Shown here piece by piece: positions 1-7,438 of a stretch of DNA of 16,925 bases. The notes under the pieces are model-generated. The model made no database searches and had not been told where the DNA came from. It was given only the letters and a program-made list of their open reading frames with translations. Source of the DNA: Phycisphaerae bacterium (lineage in GTDB: Bacteria > Planctomycetota > Phycisphaerae > Sedimentisphaerales > Anaerohalosphaeraceae); NCBI GenBank assembly GCA_021736615.1, contig JAIPFN010000118.1:1-16925 (forward strand), written 5' to 3'. A program made the position numbers and the translations under genes. Each line of letters starts with the position of its first letter. The stretch's first letter is position 1.

Positions 1-132
1 GAAAAGACCGGCGGCAAAGTCGGGTTCCACGGAACCGACTGGCACGCCGAAGCCGAGTACGAAAAACCCCAAGGAACCCCGGTAAAGCTAACAGGAAAAG
101 ACAGCCTGACATTAAAAGTAAAAAAACTATAA
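1..132 (+). CDS. NfeD-like protein, C-terminal end (5' truncated)
   Basis: Frame 1 is open from the window edge to TAA at 130-132 and gives 43 residues. They look like the C-terminal OB-fold of NfeD-family membrane proteins: a G-K-V-G-F-H-G segment, a W-H-A-E-A strand, then G-T-P-V-K-L and a final L-T-L-K-V strand just before the stop. NfeD proteins are typically encoded next to SPFH/stomatin proteins and are thought to work with them at the membrane. An SPFH gene starts 72 bp downstream on the same strand, which strongly supports the call. The membrane or protease part of the gene lies outside the window, so the NfeD subclass (long with a ClpP-like protease domain, or short) cannot be told. 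Confidence 0.7.
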   Translation, partial: EKTGGKVGFHGTDWHAEAEYEKPQGTPVKLTGKDSLTLKVKKL

Positions 133-165
133 ACAGAAACCCGCAGCGCGACCGCAGGGATAAAA
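130..165 (+). repeat. 36-bp repeat at a stop codon, copy A
   Basis: This segment matches 5678-5713 at 34 of 36 positions. It begins with the TAA stop codon of the NfeD-like gene. Its core can fold as CCC / GCG - 4-nt loop - CGC / GGG, with GCA opposite A as an internal loop. Both differences from copy B fall in unpaired positions (internal loop and apical loop). Confidence 0.8.
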
Positions 166-204
166 ACATCATCTAACAAAAACTGGTTACTAAACGAGAA
201 AAAC

Positions 205-1173
205 ATGTTACAATCACTATCAATTCTCGCAATAATACCCGGCGGAGCGGGCACGGTTATTCTGGGCATCGTCATTTTTATCGTACTAATCGCCCTTGCA
301 ACATCAGTACGAATCGTACCGCAAAAGAGCGCCAGCATTGTCGAGCGGCTTGGTAAGTACAGCAAAACACTCAATGCCGGCTTCCACATCCTGATCCCGT
401 TTCTCGACAGAGTGGGATATAAGCATACGCTTAAGGAACAAGCCGTTGACGTTCCGCCCCAGGCGTGCATTACCCGCGACAATATCGCCGTAGAGGTCGA
501 CGGCATTCTCTATATGCAGGTAGTCGACCCGATGAAGGCATCGTACGGCATCGACCACTACCGTTTCGCCGCGACCCAGCTGGCCCAGACGACAATGCGC
601 AGCGTAATGGGTAAGCTCGAACTCGATAAGACTTTCGAAGAACGCGAGACCATAAACTCTGTAATCGTCGAAGCCGTCGACAAAGCGTCGGACCCGTGGG
701 GTGTTAAGGTAACACGTTACGAGGTCAAGAACATCTTGCCGCCGCAGTCGATCAAAGACGCGATGGAAAAACAGATGCGTGCCGAGCGTGAAAAACGTGC
801 CGTCATCGCCGAGTCCGAAGGTGAGCGTCAGGCAAAGATCAACCGCGCAGAAGGTGACAAAAAACAAGTCATCGCTAAATCAGAAGGTGAAAAACAAAAA
901 CGCATCAACGAAGCCGAAGGCCGCGCGTTCGAGATCGAAGCTGTGGCGACGGCAACTGCCGAAGGAATCCGAAAAATCGCACTTGCAATAAACGACAAAG
1001 GCGGTTCCGACGCGGTAAACCTGCGAATCGCAGAACAATACATAGGCGAGTTCGGAAAACTCGCAAAAGAAGGCAACACAATGATAATACCGACCGACCT
1101 GTCAGACATCGCAGGAGTGATAAGATCGGCAACGTCAGTAATAAAAGGAACAGCAGCGGCACCGACAAAATAA
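205..1173 (+). CDS. SPFH/band 7 (stomatin/paraslipin-type) membrane protein
   Basis: The 322-residue protein has an N-terminal hydrophobic segment (about 10-36), a band 7/SPFH domain (about 37-185) with R-L-G-K-Y, G-F-H-I-L-I-P-F and the R-Y-E-V-K-N-I-x-P-P strand (171-180), and a charged Ala/Glu-rich helix (about 187-250). That helix carries the A-E-R-E-K-R-A and repeated S-E-G-E / A-E-G motifs typical of the slipin/QmcA group. The length is close to E. coli QmcA (about 305). Such proteins oligomerise on the inner face of membranes and organise membrane microdomains or regulate membrane proteases. The upstream NfeD-like gene is the usual operon partner. No strong ribosome-binding site precedes the ATG; the best is a weak GAG-like stretch. 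A strong hairpin terminator follows the stop. The family call is firm; the physiological role is not shown by the sequence. Confidence 0.92.
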   Translation: MLQSLSILAIIPGGAGTVILGIVIFIVLIALATSVRIVPQKSASIVERLGKYSKTLNAGFHILIPFLDRVGYKHTLKEQAVDVPPQACITRDNIAVEVDGILYMQVVDPMKASYGIDHYRFAATQLAQTTMRSVMGKLELDKTFEERETINSVIVEAVDKASDPWGVKVTRYEVKNILPPQSIKDAMEKQMRAEREKRAVIAESEGERQAKINRAEGDKKQVIAKSEGEKQKRINEAEGRAFEIEAVATATAEGIRKIALAINDKGGSDAVNLRIAEQYIGEFGKLAKEGNTMIIPTDLSDIAGVIRSATSVIKGTAAAPTK

Positions 1174-1198
1174 CCATTAAAATTATCCCATTAAAAAC

Positions 1199-1228
1199 GG
1201 GCACCCGGAATCCAACAACCGGGTGCCC
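1199..1228 (+). terminator. Hairpin terminator after the SPFH gene
   Basis: A perfect 10-bp GC-rich inverted repeat (GGGCACCCGG / CCGGGTGCCC) with a 10-nt loop lies 25 bp after the SPFH stop codon. The downstream tail is only moderately T-rich, so termination may be imperfect, but the position between two transcription units and the perfect stem support the call. Confidence 0.65.
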
Positions 1229-1335
1229 AATCCGTATTTCTACACTTTCAGCACCTTGAATCTTTTACATTCTCTTCACACGATTATTTTCAAACGCTTT
1301 CTTTCACACATTTCGCACTTTACCCGGAAGAATCA

Positions 1336-1364
1336 TTGACAATCACATCCCGTTGATTTATGAT
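1336..1364 (+). promoter_or_regulatory. Sigma70-type promoter for dnaE
   Basis: TTGACA (1336-1341), a 17-bp spacer and TATGAT (1359-1364) match the housekeeping consensus at 6/6 and 5/6. The site lies 39 bp upstream of the dnaE ATG and just beyond the preceding terminator, so it would start a short leader of about 30 nt. Confidence 0.8.
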
Positions 1365-1403
1365 AAAAACCTGAAAACTAATCGCTAATCGCTGGAAAAA
1401 CAA

Positions 1404-4400
1404 ATGTCTGAAAACGGATTTACGCATTTACATCTGCATACGCAGTATTCGCTGCTTGACGGTGCCGTCGCGCCCGCTAAGCTGTTTAAACGCTGCAAAG
1501 AGCTTGGCATGGATGCCGTCGCGATGACCGACCACGGCAACATGTTCGGGGCCATCGACTTTTACAACAAGGCAAGAGCCAACGACATAAAGCCCATTAT
1601 CGGCATTGAAGCGTATATCGCCCCGGACTCGCGGCATGACAGGCAAAAGGGCAGCATGAAGGAAGCCTCCTCGCACCTGATCCTGCTTGCCGAGACGACC
1701 GCCGGTTACCATAACCTGCTAAAACTAAGCTCGGTCGGATATACCGAGGGTTTTTACTACAAGCCTCGCATCGACATGGAAGTTCTCGCCGAATACAACG
1801 AAGGACTCATCTGCACAAGCGCATGCGTTGGCGGTGACATACCAAAAGCTATCCTCGCAGGCAACCATGAAAAGGCCAGAGAACTGGCAATGGGATACGT
1901 CAACATTTTCGGGACAGATCGATTCTTCATCGAATTGCAGTGCCACCCGGACTCCGACACACCGGACTGCACCAAAGAACTTGTCGCCCTTGCCAAAGAG
2001 ATCGGCGTAGGGATCGTCGCCACTAACGACGTCCACTTTCTTAACGAAGACGACTATGAGGCCCACGACGCCCTTACCTGCATAAGCACCGGCAAAAAGG
2101 TCACCGACCTGGACCGCATGAAATACCCCGACTGTCTCTACCTGAAAAGCCCGCAGGAAATGCGAGACCTCTTCGCCGAATACCCCGAAGCCTGCGAAAA
2201 CACGCTTAGGATCGCCGAAAGATGCAACATAGAGATCGACCTTCAGACCCAGCACGCACCGGCGTTCACACCGCCGGACGGATCGACACCGGAAGAATAC
2301 CTGACCAAAAAAGTATACGAAGGGGCAAAACGCTGCTACGGCGAAATAACTCCCGAGATCAAAGAACGAATCGATATGGAACTGGAAGTGATCGCCGGCA
2401 AAGGCTTTTCCAGTTACTTCCTGATCGTCTGGGAGTTCTGCAACTGGGCATGGGAAAACCACGTACCCGTCGGCGCAAGGGGCAGTGCGGTGGGAACCGT
2501 CGTAGGATACTGCCTTGGCGTATGCAACGTCGACCCGATCAAGTACGACCTGCTGTTCGAGCGTTTCATGGACCCGGAACGAAGCGAGATGCCCGATATC
2601 GACATCGACATCTGCCAGGACCAGCGTCCGCGCTTTCTGGAATATGTCCGCGAAAAATACGGCGAGATCGCACAGATCATAACATTCGGAACAATGAAGG
2701 CCCGCGCCGTAATCCGCGACGTATGCAGGGTAATGGACGTCCCGCTGCCCGACGCAGACCGGCTTGCAAAGCTCATCCCCGCCGACCTGAAGATGACTCT
2801 CGACAAGGCTCTGACCATGGAGCCGGATCTGAAAAAAGAATATGACGAAAACGAGCTGGTAAGAAAAACCATCGACATAGGAAAAAAACTTGAAGGCCTG
2901 ACCCGCCACTCTTCCATTCATGCCTGCGCCGTAGTAATCGCCGACCAGCCGCTGACAAACTTCCTGCCCGTCTACAAAACCGCAGGCTCCGACGACCTGA
3001 TAACACAGTACGAAGGGCCGATGGTCGAAGCGGTCGGTCTGCTGAAGATGGACTTTCTCGGCCTGAAAACCCTCAGCGTGATCGAACGGGCGGTCAAATT
3101 AATAAAAGAAAATCACGGAATTGACCTTGACATCGAAAAGATCGACATCGACGACCAGAAGGTATTCAAAACCGTCTTCGGAGCCGGCAAAACAAAAGGC
3201 GTATTCCAGTTCGAGTCCGGCGGCATGGCCGACCTGCTAATGAAACTGCGTCCCGACCGGCTGGAGGACCTCATCGCCGCGAATGCCCTGTACCGGCCCG
3301 GCCCGATGGCTCTCATACCGGACTTTATCGAAAGAAAGCACGGTGCAAAGTGGGAGGTTCCCCACCAGATTATGCGTGACGTTCTCGAAGAGACCTTCGG
3401 CATTATGATCTACCAGGAACAGGTAATGCGTATCTGTAACAGGCTCGGCGGAATCAAACTCCGTGCCGCCTACACACTTATTAAGGCTATCGGAAAGAAA
3501 AAGCTGAAAGTCATCGCCGCCGCCAAAGAACAGTTCGTAAACGGCTGCGTCGATAAAGGCATGAAGGCACAGGACGGAAGCGACATCTTTGACCTGATCG
3601 AAAAATTCGCCGGATACGGCTTCAACAAATCCCACGCCACAAGATACTCGTTCATCGCCTATCAGACGGCGTACCTAAAGGCCTACTATCCGGTCGAGTT
3701 CATGGCTGCCCTGCTGACATACGAAATGGGCAACACCGAAAAGGTCGTCGACTACATCGGCGAATGCAAAACCATGGACATAGAGGTACTCGCACCGGAT
3801 ATCAACGAAAGCAGCTGCGACTTTACGGCAATATACAAAGCAGACGAAGAATCCGGCGAGAAAAAAGGCATCATCCGCTTCGGCCTCGGAGCGGTCAAGG
3901 GCGTCGGCGAAAAAGCGGTCGAACAGATCATAATCGCCTGCCGCGAACACGGAAACTTCAAGAGCCTGTACGACTTCTGCGAAAACGTCGACCTGCGATG
4001 TGCAAACAAACAGGTCATAGAGGCCCTGATCAAAGCCGGCGCATTCGACTCGTTCTCCGGTTCTCGCTCACAAATGATCGCGGGCCTGGAAGCGGCAATG
4101 CAATCCGGCTCAGCCTTTCAGTCCGACCGCCAGAAGGGACAGGGAAACTTCTTTGCCATGGGAGCATTCGCAGGCGGCGAAGACAACGAAAAGGACAAAA
4201 ACGCACTGCCCAACGTCCCGCCATGGCCGGAAATGCAGATGCTCAAATACGAAAAGGACGTACTGGGCTTCTACGTAACCAAAAACCCGCTGAGCACACA
4301 CGCCGAAATGCTGGACGCGTATTCCGACGTAAACACATTTAAGCTCAAAAACAAAGCCCAGGACGCCGAAGTTGTAATAGGCGGCATGGCCAAAAAACCG

Positions 4401-4880
4401 CGATACATAATAACAAAGAATGGCCGAAATGCCGGTGCCAAAATGGCCGTCTTCATACTGGAGGACCTCCACGGAACATGCGAAGTTGTCGTGTTCCCAA
4501 AATCGCTCATACAATACGCCGACATCCTCGCAGAAGATAAGGTACTATTCGTCAAGGGCAAGGTAGACTGCAAACGCGAAACCCCAAACATACTTTGCGA
4601 CGAACTGATACAGATTGAAGACGTCTGCGACAAGCTCGCAACAAAAGTACGGATATACCTCAAACACGGTGACGTCTCCGAACAAAGAGTTAAAAGAATA
4701 AACGAAGTCTGCACCACTCACAGAGGCAAAAGCCCCCTGCAAGTAAGCTACACCTCCAGAAAGGGCCACACGATACTCGCAGCCGCCGAAACAAAACTAA
4801 GCGTAAGAGCCGACATGGACTTCCACAAAAAACTACAGGCCCTTGTAGGCCCGGGCAAAGTAAGGTACATCGGGAAATAA
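1404..4880 (+). CDS. dnaE: DNA polymerase III alpha subunit (DnaE)
   Basis: This is the replicative polymerase alpha subunit; its 1158 residues are close to the 1160 of E. coli DnaE. The order is canonical. The PHP domain (about 5-215) has H-L-H-L-H-T at 8-13, T-D-H-G at 42-45, G-I-E-A-Y at 67-71, H91, C141 and N-D-V-H-F at 208-212. In the polymerase core the catalytic aspartates are D398 and D400 in M-P-D-I-D-I-D, and D550 in K-M-D-F-L-G-L. The fingers/thumb region includes N-K-S-H-A at 741-745. Next come a helix-hairpin-helix (about 827-842, G-A-V-K-G-V-G-E-K-A), a likely clamp-binding pentapeptide Q-G-N-F-F (913-917), an OB fold (about 988-1070) and a short C-terminal domain. A near-consensus promoter lies just upstream. 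A membrane-protein gene starts 2 bp after the stop, so the two are probably co-transcribed. Confidence 0.98.
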   Translation: MSENGFTHLHLHTQYSLLDGAVAPAKLFKRCKELGMDAVAMTDHGNMFGAIDFYNKARANDIKPIIGIEAYIAPDSRHDRQKGSMKEASSHLILLAETTAGYHNLLKLSSVGYTEGFYYKPRIDMEVLAEYNEGLICTSACVGGDIPKAILAGNHEKARELAMGYVNIFGTDRFFIELQCHPDSDTPDCTKELVALAKEIGVGIVATNDVHFLNEDDYEAHDALTCISTGKKVTDLDRMKYPDCLYLKSPQEMRDLFAEYPEACENTLRIAERCNIEIDLQTQHAPAFTPPDGSTPEEYLTKKVYEGAKRCYGEITPEIKERIDMELEVIAGKGFSSYFLIVWEFCNWAWENHVPVGARGSAVGTVVGYCLGVCNVDPIKYDLLFERFMDPERSEMPDIDIDICQDQRPRFLEYVREKYGEIAQIITFGTMKARAVIRDVCRVMDVPLPDADRLAKLIPADLKMTLDKALTMEPDLKKEYDENELVRKTIDIGKKLEGLTRHSSIHACAVVIADQPLTNFLPVYKTAGSDDLITQYEGPMVEAVGLLKMDFLGLKTLSVIERAVKLIKENHGIDLDIEKIDIDDQKVFKTVFGAGKTKGVFQFESGGMADLLMKLRPDRLEDLIAANALYRPGPMALIPDFIERKHGAKWEVPHQIMRDVLEETFGIMIYQEQVMRICNRLGGIKLRAAYTLIKAIGKKKLKVIAAAKEQFVNGCVDKGMKAQDGSDIFDLIEKFAGYGFNKSHATRYSFIAYQTAYLKAYYPVEFMAALLTYEMGNTEKVVDYIGECKTMDIEVLAPDINESSCDFTAIYKADEESGEKKGIIRFGLGAVKGVGEKAVEQIIIACREHGNFKSLYDFCENVDLRCANKQVIEALIKAGAFDSFSGSRSQMIAGLEAAMQSGSAFQSDRQKGQGNFFAMGAFAGGEDNEKDKNALPNVPPWPEMQMLKYEKDVLGFYVTKNPLSTHAEMLDAYSDVNTFKLKNKAQDAEVVIGGMAKKPRYIITKNGRNAGAKMAVFILEDLHGTCEVVVFPKSLIQYADILAEDKVLFVKGKVDCKRETPNILCDELIQIEDVCDKLATKVRIYLKHGDVSEQRVKRINEVCTTHRGKSPLQVSYTSRKGHTILAAAETKLSVRADMDFHKKLQALVGPGKVRYIGK

Positions 4881-4882
4881 CC

Positions 4883-5680
4883 ATGCTAAAAGACCTTACT
4901 GCCGTATTTAAAAACCGCTGGCCGGAAATGCTCCTCATCATCGGCTTTACCGCAATCGCGATATTCCTCACAGAGCAGCTAAACTCCGCGGCGCCAAATG
5001 CAAAAACACCGGTTCCGATGACAATGACACAAACTACATCATTCCTCTACTCAATAGTAATAATGATCTTCCTGGTATTTGCAATGATACTGCATCTCGG
5101 CTTTATCGCAACGCTAAACGTAAACCACGCAGAGCCGCACGACCCGGCAATACTCATCAAGATCGGAAGAATTTTCTTCTGGAGAACGATCCGCTTCCAG
5201 GTACTCATCGGACTGGCCTATCTTGCACTGGCGATATTATTCTTTTCACCGATAAAGTTCATATTCTTCCCCAGTAAAAGTCTGGAAGACATCCCCCAAT
5301 GGTCGGCCAACACCGCTTCGGTAATCGCACTTGCAGCACTTGTAAAACCCGTACTCCTGATCACGCCGATCATGATATACAAAAACTTAATGGTACTGCC
5401 GGCGGTAAAAATATTGTCCGCCTGCAGGCTCTCAGAGATAAAGATACTCCCTCTAATATTCATCGGATCAATTCTAATTATCGGCGCGATTACGACATTA
5501 GAGGAAAAAATGCCTTCAAGCAATACGATCTTCAACATAATATACGCAACAAAATCAATAATCACGGCAGTTACCGCCCTGCTGACCGGAATAATAGCAA
5601 TGTGGTTCGTAGCCGGAAAAAGATTCGGAGCGCTGCAAGAAGTCCCGGAAGAAACAACAGAACTCGAAGAAGAAGCATAA
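4883..5680 (+). CDS. Polytopic membrane protein of unknown function
   Basis: I do not recognise this 265-residue protein. It has about six hydrophobic segments (roughly 15-33, 53-78, 105-130, 144-166, 188-203, 217-243), a few charged residues between them, and an acidic Glu-rich tail (252-265). No enzymatic motif is evident. The ATG lies 2 bp after the dnaE stop, with a GGGA-like ribosome-binding site inside the end of dnaE, so expression is probably coupled to dnaE. It resembles the many short integral-membrane proteins of planctomycetes that carry no domain name. The A-ending and C-ending codons match those of dnaE and tmk, so it looks native. Its stop codon is also the first codon of copy B of the 36-bp repeat. 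Confidence 0.8.
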   Translation: MLKDLTAVFKNRWPEMLLIIGFTAIAIFLTEQLNSAAPNAKTPVPMTMTQTTSFLYSIVIMIFLVFAMILHLGFIATLNVNHAEPHDPAILIKIGRIFFWRTIRFQVLIGLAYLALAILFFSPIKFIFFPSKSLEDIPQWSANTASVIALAALVKPVLLITPIMIYKNLMVLPAVKILSACRLSEIKILPLIFIGSILIIGAITTLEEKMPSSNTIFNIIYATKSIITAVTALLTGIIAMWFVAGKRFGALQEVPEETTELEEEA

Positions 5681-5713
5681 ACAGAAACCCGAAGCGCGAG
5701 CGCAGGGATAAAA
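5678..5713 (+). repeat. 36-bp repeat at a stop codon, copy B
   Basis: This is the second copy of the element at 130-165, with two mismatches. It begins at the TAA stop of the membrane-protein gene, the same offset as copy A. The stems CCC/GGG and GCG/CGC are kept; the changes (GCA to GAA, CGAC to CGAG) are in unpaired positions. Confidence 0.8.
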
Positions 5714-5776
5714 CAAAGCAAGATTTAACGTAAGTTGTAAGCAATGCCATACAAAACAAACAACGCCGTTTTTTCA

Positions 5777-5813
5777 CTTCTGCCTTCTGCCCACTGCCTT
5801 CTGCCTTTTTTTT
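5777..5813 (+). repeat. CTTCTGCC tandem repeat with T8 tail
   Basis: Three CTTCTGCC units (5777-5784, 5784-5791, 5798-5805) with one degenerate CACTGCC spacer unit run into a tract of eight T (5806-5813). The stretch is almost purely pyrimidine on this strand. It lies between the membrane-protein gene and tmk. No GC stem precedes the T tract, so I do not call it an intrinsic terminator. Confidence 0.7.
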
Positions 5814-5819
5814 AAAAAT

Positions 5820-5846
5820 AATCCGTGAAATCGGCGTAATCCGCGG
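5820..5846 (+). repeat. Three tandem 9-mers of the AATCCGNGN type
   Basis: AATCCGTGA (5820-5828), AATCGGCGT (5829-5837) and AATCCGCGG (5838-5846) sit directly head to tail, ending 14 bp before the tmk start. Similar 'aatccgtgtaatccgcgg' runs are, as I recall, a common interspersed repeat in environmental bacterial genomes; I cannot confirm copy number here. Confidence 0.65.
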
Positions 5847-5860
5847 ATAAAATAAAACCT

Positions 5861-6493
5861 ATGAGTACAGAAATTAAAAACAAATTCGCGGGAAAATTCA
5901 TCGTCCTTGACGGCGGCGACGGGTGCGGCAAAAGCACCCAGGCCAATCTCATCTCTAAGTGGCTAAATGAAAACGGCGTAGAGACAGCAACCTTCCGCGA
6001 CCCGGGCGATACCGTCATCGGCGAAAAGATACGGGAAATACTCCTGGACACCGCACACGACTCAATGGCCGACAACACCGAGCTTCTCCTCTACATGGCC
6101 GCCCGCGCCCAACTCTGGAAAGAAAAGATCGCCCCTGCCCTGCAAGAAGGCAAATGCGTAATAATGGATCGCTGGGTATCAAGCACATGCGCCTACCAGG
6201 GCCGTGCGGGAAACTTCGGCATCGAAAAGGTAATTCAGATCGCAGACGACACCCTCGAAAGAACCTGGCCCGACATTACGATAATCCTGGAAGCAAACCT
6301 GGAAACCGCGGCAAAAAGAATGAACCGGGACCTCGACAGAATGGAACAAAAAGGAAACGAATACCACAACAAGGTAAGACAGGGCTTTTCCGAACTAGCC
6401 GAAAATTACGACAAGGTAATAAAAATACACGCCTCAAAAACAATAGAACAAGTTTTCGCCGATGTAAAAGTCACACTGCAAAACTCAATCTAA
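5861..6493 (+). CDS. tmk: Thymidylate kinase (dTMP kinase)
   Basis: The enzyme phosphorylates dTMP to dTDP with ATP in the cytosol, an essential step of dTTP synthesis. The 210-residue length is typical. The P-loop is G-G-D-G-C-G-K-S (18-25). The dTMP-binding segment is R-D-P-G-D-T (46-51) followed by G-E-K-I-R. The D-R-W-V-S-S...A-Y-Q-G motif spans 103-114, and an Arg-rich lid (about 152-160, R-M-N-R-D-L-D-R) precedes the V-R-Q-G-F-x-E-L helix (172-179). The P-loop has no Arg and the lid does, as in E. coli-type (type II) enzymes. The usual R-E-P-G-G is R-D-P-G-D here. No clear ribosome-binding site precedes the ATG. It lies on the same strand as dnaE, but a 180-bp repeat-rich gap separates it from the membrane-protein gene. 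Confidence 0.96.
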   Translation: MSTEIKNKFAGKFIVLDGGDGCGKSTQANLISKWLNENGVETATFRDPGDTVIGEKIREILLDTAHDSMADNTELLLYMAARAQLWKEKIAPALQEGKCVIMDRWVSSTCAYQGRAGNFGIEKVIQIADDTLERTWPDITIILEANLETAAKRMNRDLDRMEQKGNEYHNKVRQGFSELAENYDKVIKIHASKTIEQVFADVKVTLQNSI

Positions 6494-6640
6494 CATTGTA
6501 GGGGCACCCCTTGTCGGCCCCCAATAGAAAACTGGTCAGTTCTTCGACGCCCACAATAGCTATTCCCTTTTTATTATCCAGCCTTCAACATCTTTAAGGT
6601 AAGCTTGACATATAAATCGATCTGGTCCCGCAATTTTACT

Positions 6641-7141
6641 TTATAAATCGTAGTGCTTAACCCCGTCTTCATCGGCTCCAGTAGAGTTAAGGCGAATATC
6701 GCCGGTACCGGCCTTATAAAGCCAGCCGCTGGTCAAACCATCGGCCACAGTCGAAAAAGCAGTAGCGTCCGGCACTAATTTTATTGTGTCTAGATTGTTA
6801 AACGGATTCTTCGCCATCTTCAAAAGATAAGGACCGCAATCAAATACGCCGCTCGGTTCGATAAATGCCGATATATTGCCTTCCACACTGGAGCAATATT
6901 TAAATTGTAAAACTATCATTGCCGAGGGTATCGGAGATCCATTCTTGAAACCAGGTGGCGTATCGTTATGCTGGAACTTATAAAGTTCGATTTGACGCCG
7001 CATAGTTGCCAGTGATTCCTTGGCAACTGCGTTACGCGCTTGGGTGGTATGCGCCTGCAATGAAGGTAAAACAACAGCGGCAAGTATCCCAAGAATGGAA
7101 ACTACAATCAGAATCTCGACTAATGTAAATGCTTTCTTCAA
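6641..7141 (-). CDS. Type II secretion / type IV pseudopilin (GspG-like)
   Basis: The 166-residue protein begins with a four-residue leader, M-K-K-A, followed by F-T-L-V-E-I and a hydrophobic helix (about 10-27), the class III prepilin signature. Cleavage is expected after A4, which puts the conserved Glu (E9) at mature position +5. The C-terminal half carries a P-Y-L...N-P-F-N-N segment and ends near N-S-T-G-A-D-E-D-G, resembling the calcium-binding end of GspG major pseudopilins. It would be processed by prepilin peptidase and assemble in the inner membrane. A GGGG ribosome-binding site lies about 9 bp upstream of the ATG. No secretion gene is adjacent, so this is an orphan pseudopilin. It is convergent with tmk and divergent from the zinc-ribbon gene. 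GspG versus another pseudopilin is uncertain. Confidence 0.85.
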   Translation of the reverse strand: MKKAFTLVEILIVVSILGILAAVVLPSLQAHTTQARNAVAKESLATMRRQIELYKFQHNDTPPGFKNGSPIPSAMIVLQFKYCSSVEGNISAFIEPSGVFDCGPYLLKMAKNPFNNLDTIKLVPDATAFSTVADGLTSGWLYKAGTGDIRLNSTGADEDGVKHYDL

Positions 7142-7438
7142 AACAACGCCCCTATACTAAAAATATCAGAACTTGCCTTATTGAACTAAACATCACTAGG
7201 TGTCGGCAAAAAATACAGAGTCTTTTACGAAAAAATATAATAATTGCTTTTTCGTTGCTTTTATAGGACTCTTGAGATATTATCGGTGCAGGTATCTGTT
7301 CTAAGGTGAGCGAGTTTATTTAGTGGCAAATTAACGCGTCTTTAAATTGCCGTAAGACACCCGCACAGAAGCGCGGAAGTGCAAGTTGAAAATCCCGGCT
7401 TTACGTTGGAAATCATTATACATTTAAAAGGATTCGCC
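7142..7438. other. Divergent intergenic region with a 10-bp hairpin
   Basis: About 300 bp separate the pseudopilin gene (minus) from the zinc-ribbon gene (plus). I find no gene and no convincing promoter: a TATAAT at 7236-7241 has no matching -35 box. The clearest structure is a hairpin at 7325-7351 (GGCAAATTAA / TTAAATTGCC, one A-A mismatch in 10 bp, loop CGCGTCT) about 90 bp before the zinc-ribbon start; its role is unknown. Confidence 0.5.

Noticed and set aside
1725..2921. Long minus-strand open frame (398 codons) inside dnaE
   Set aside because: It is fully antisense to the conserved DnaE polymerase core; its translation is Phe/Val/Asp-rich without any motif and reflects the GC-rich codon pattern of dnaE.
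5777..5813. CTTCTGCC array plus T8 as an intrinsic terminator
   Set aside because: There is a T tract but no GC-rich inverted repeat before it, so it does not meet the rule for a rho-independent terminator.
6605..6633. TTGACA at 6605-6610 as a promoter
   Set aside because: The position 17 bp downstream reads CCGCAA, no -10 box, and no gene follows on the plus strand.
7379..7438. Upstream GTG start for the zinc-ribbon protein
   Set aside because: It would add 20 residues before the first cysteine pair and has no ribosome-binding site, while the ATG at 7439 has AAAGGA at 6 bp.
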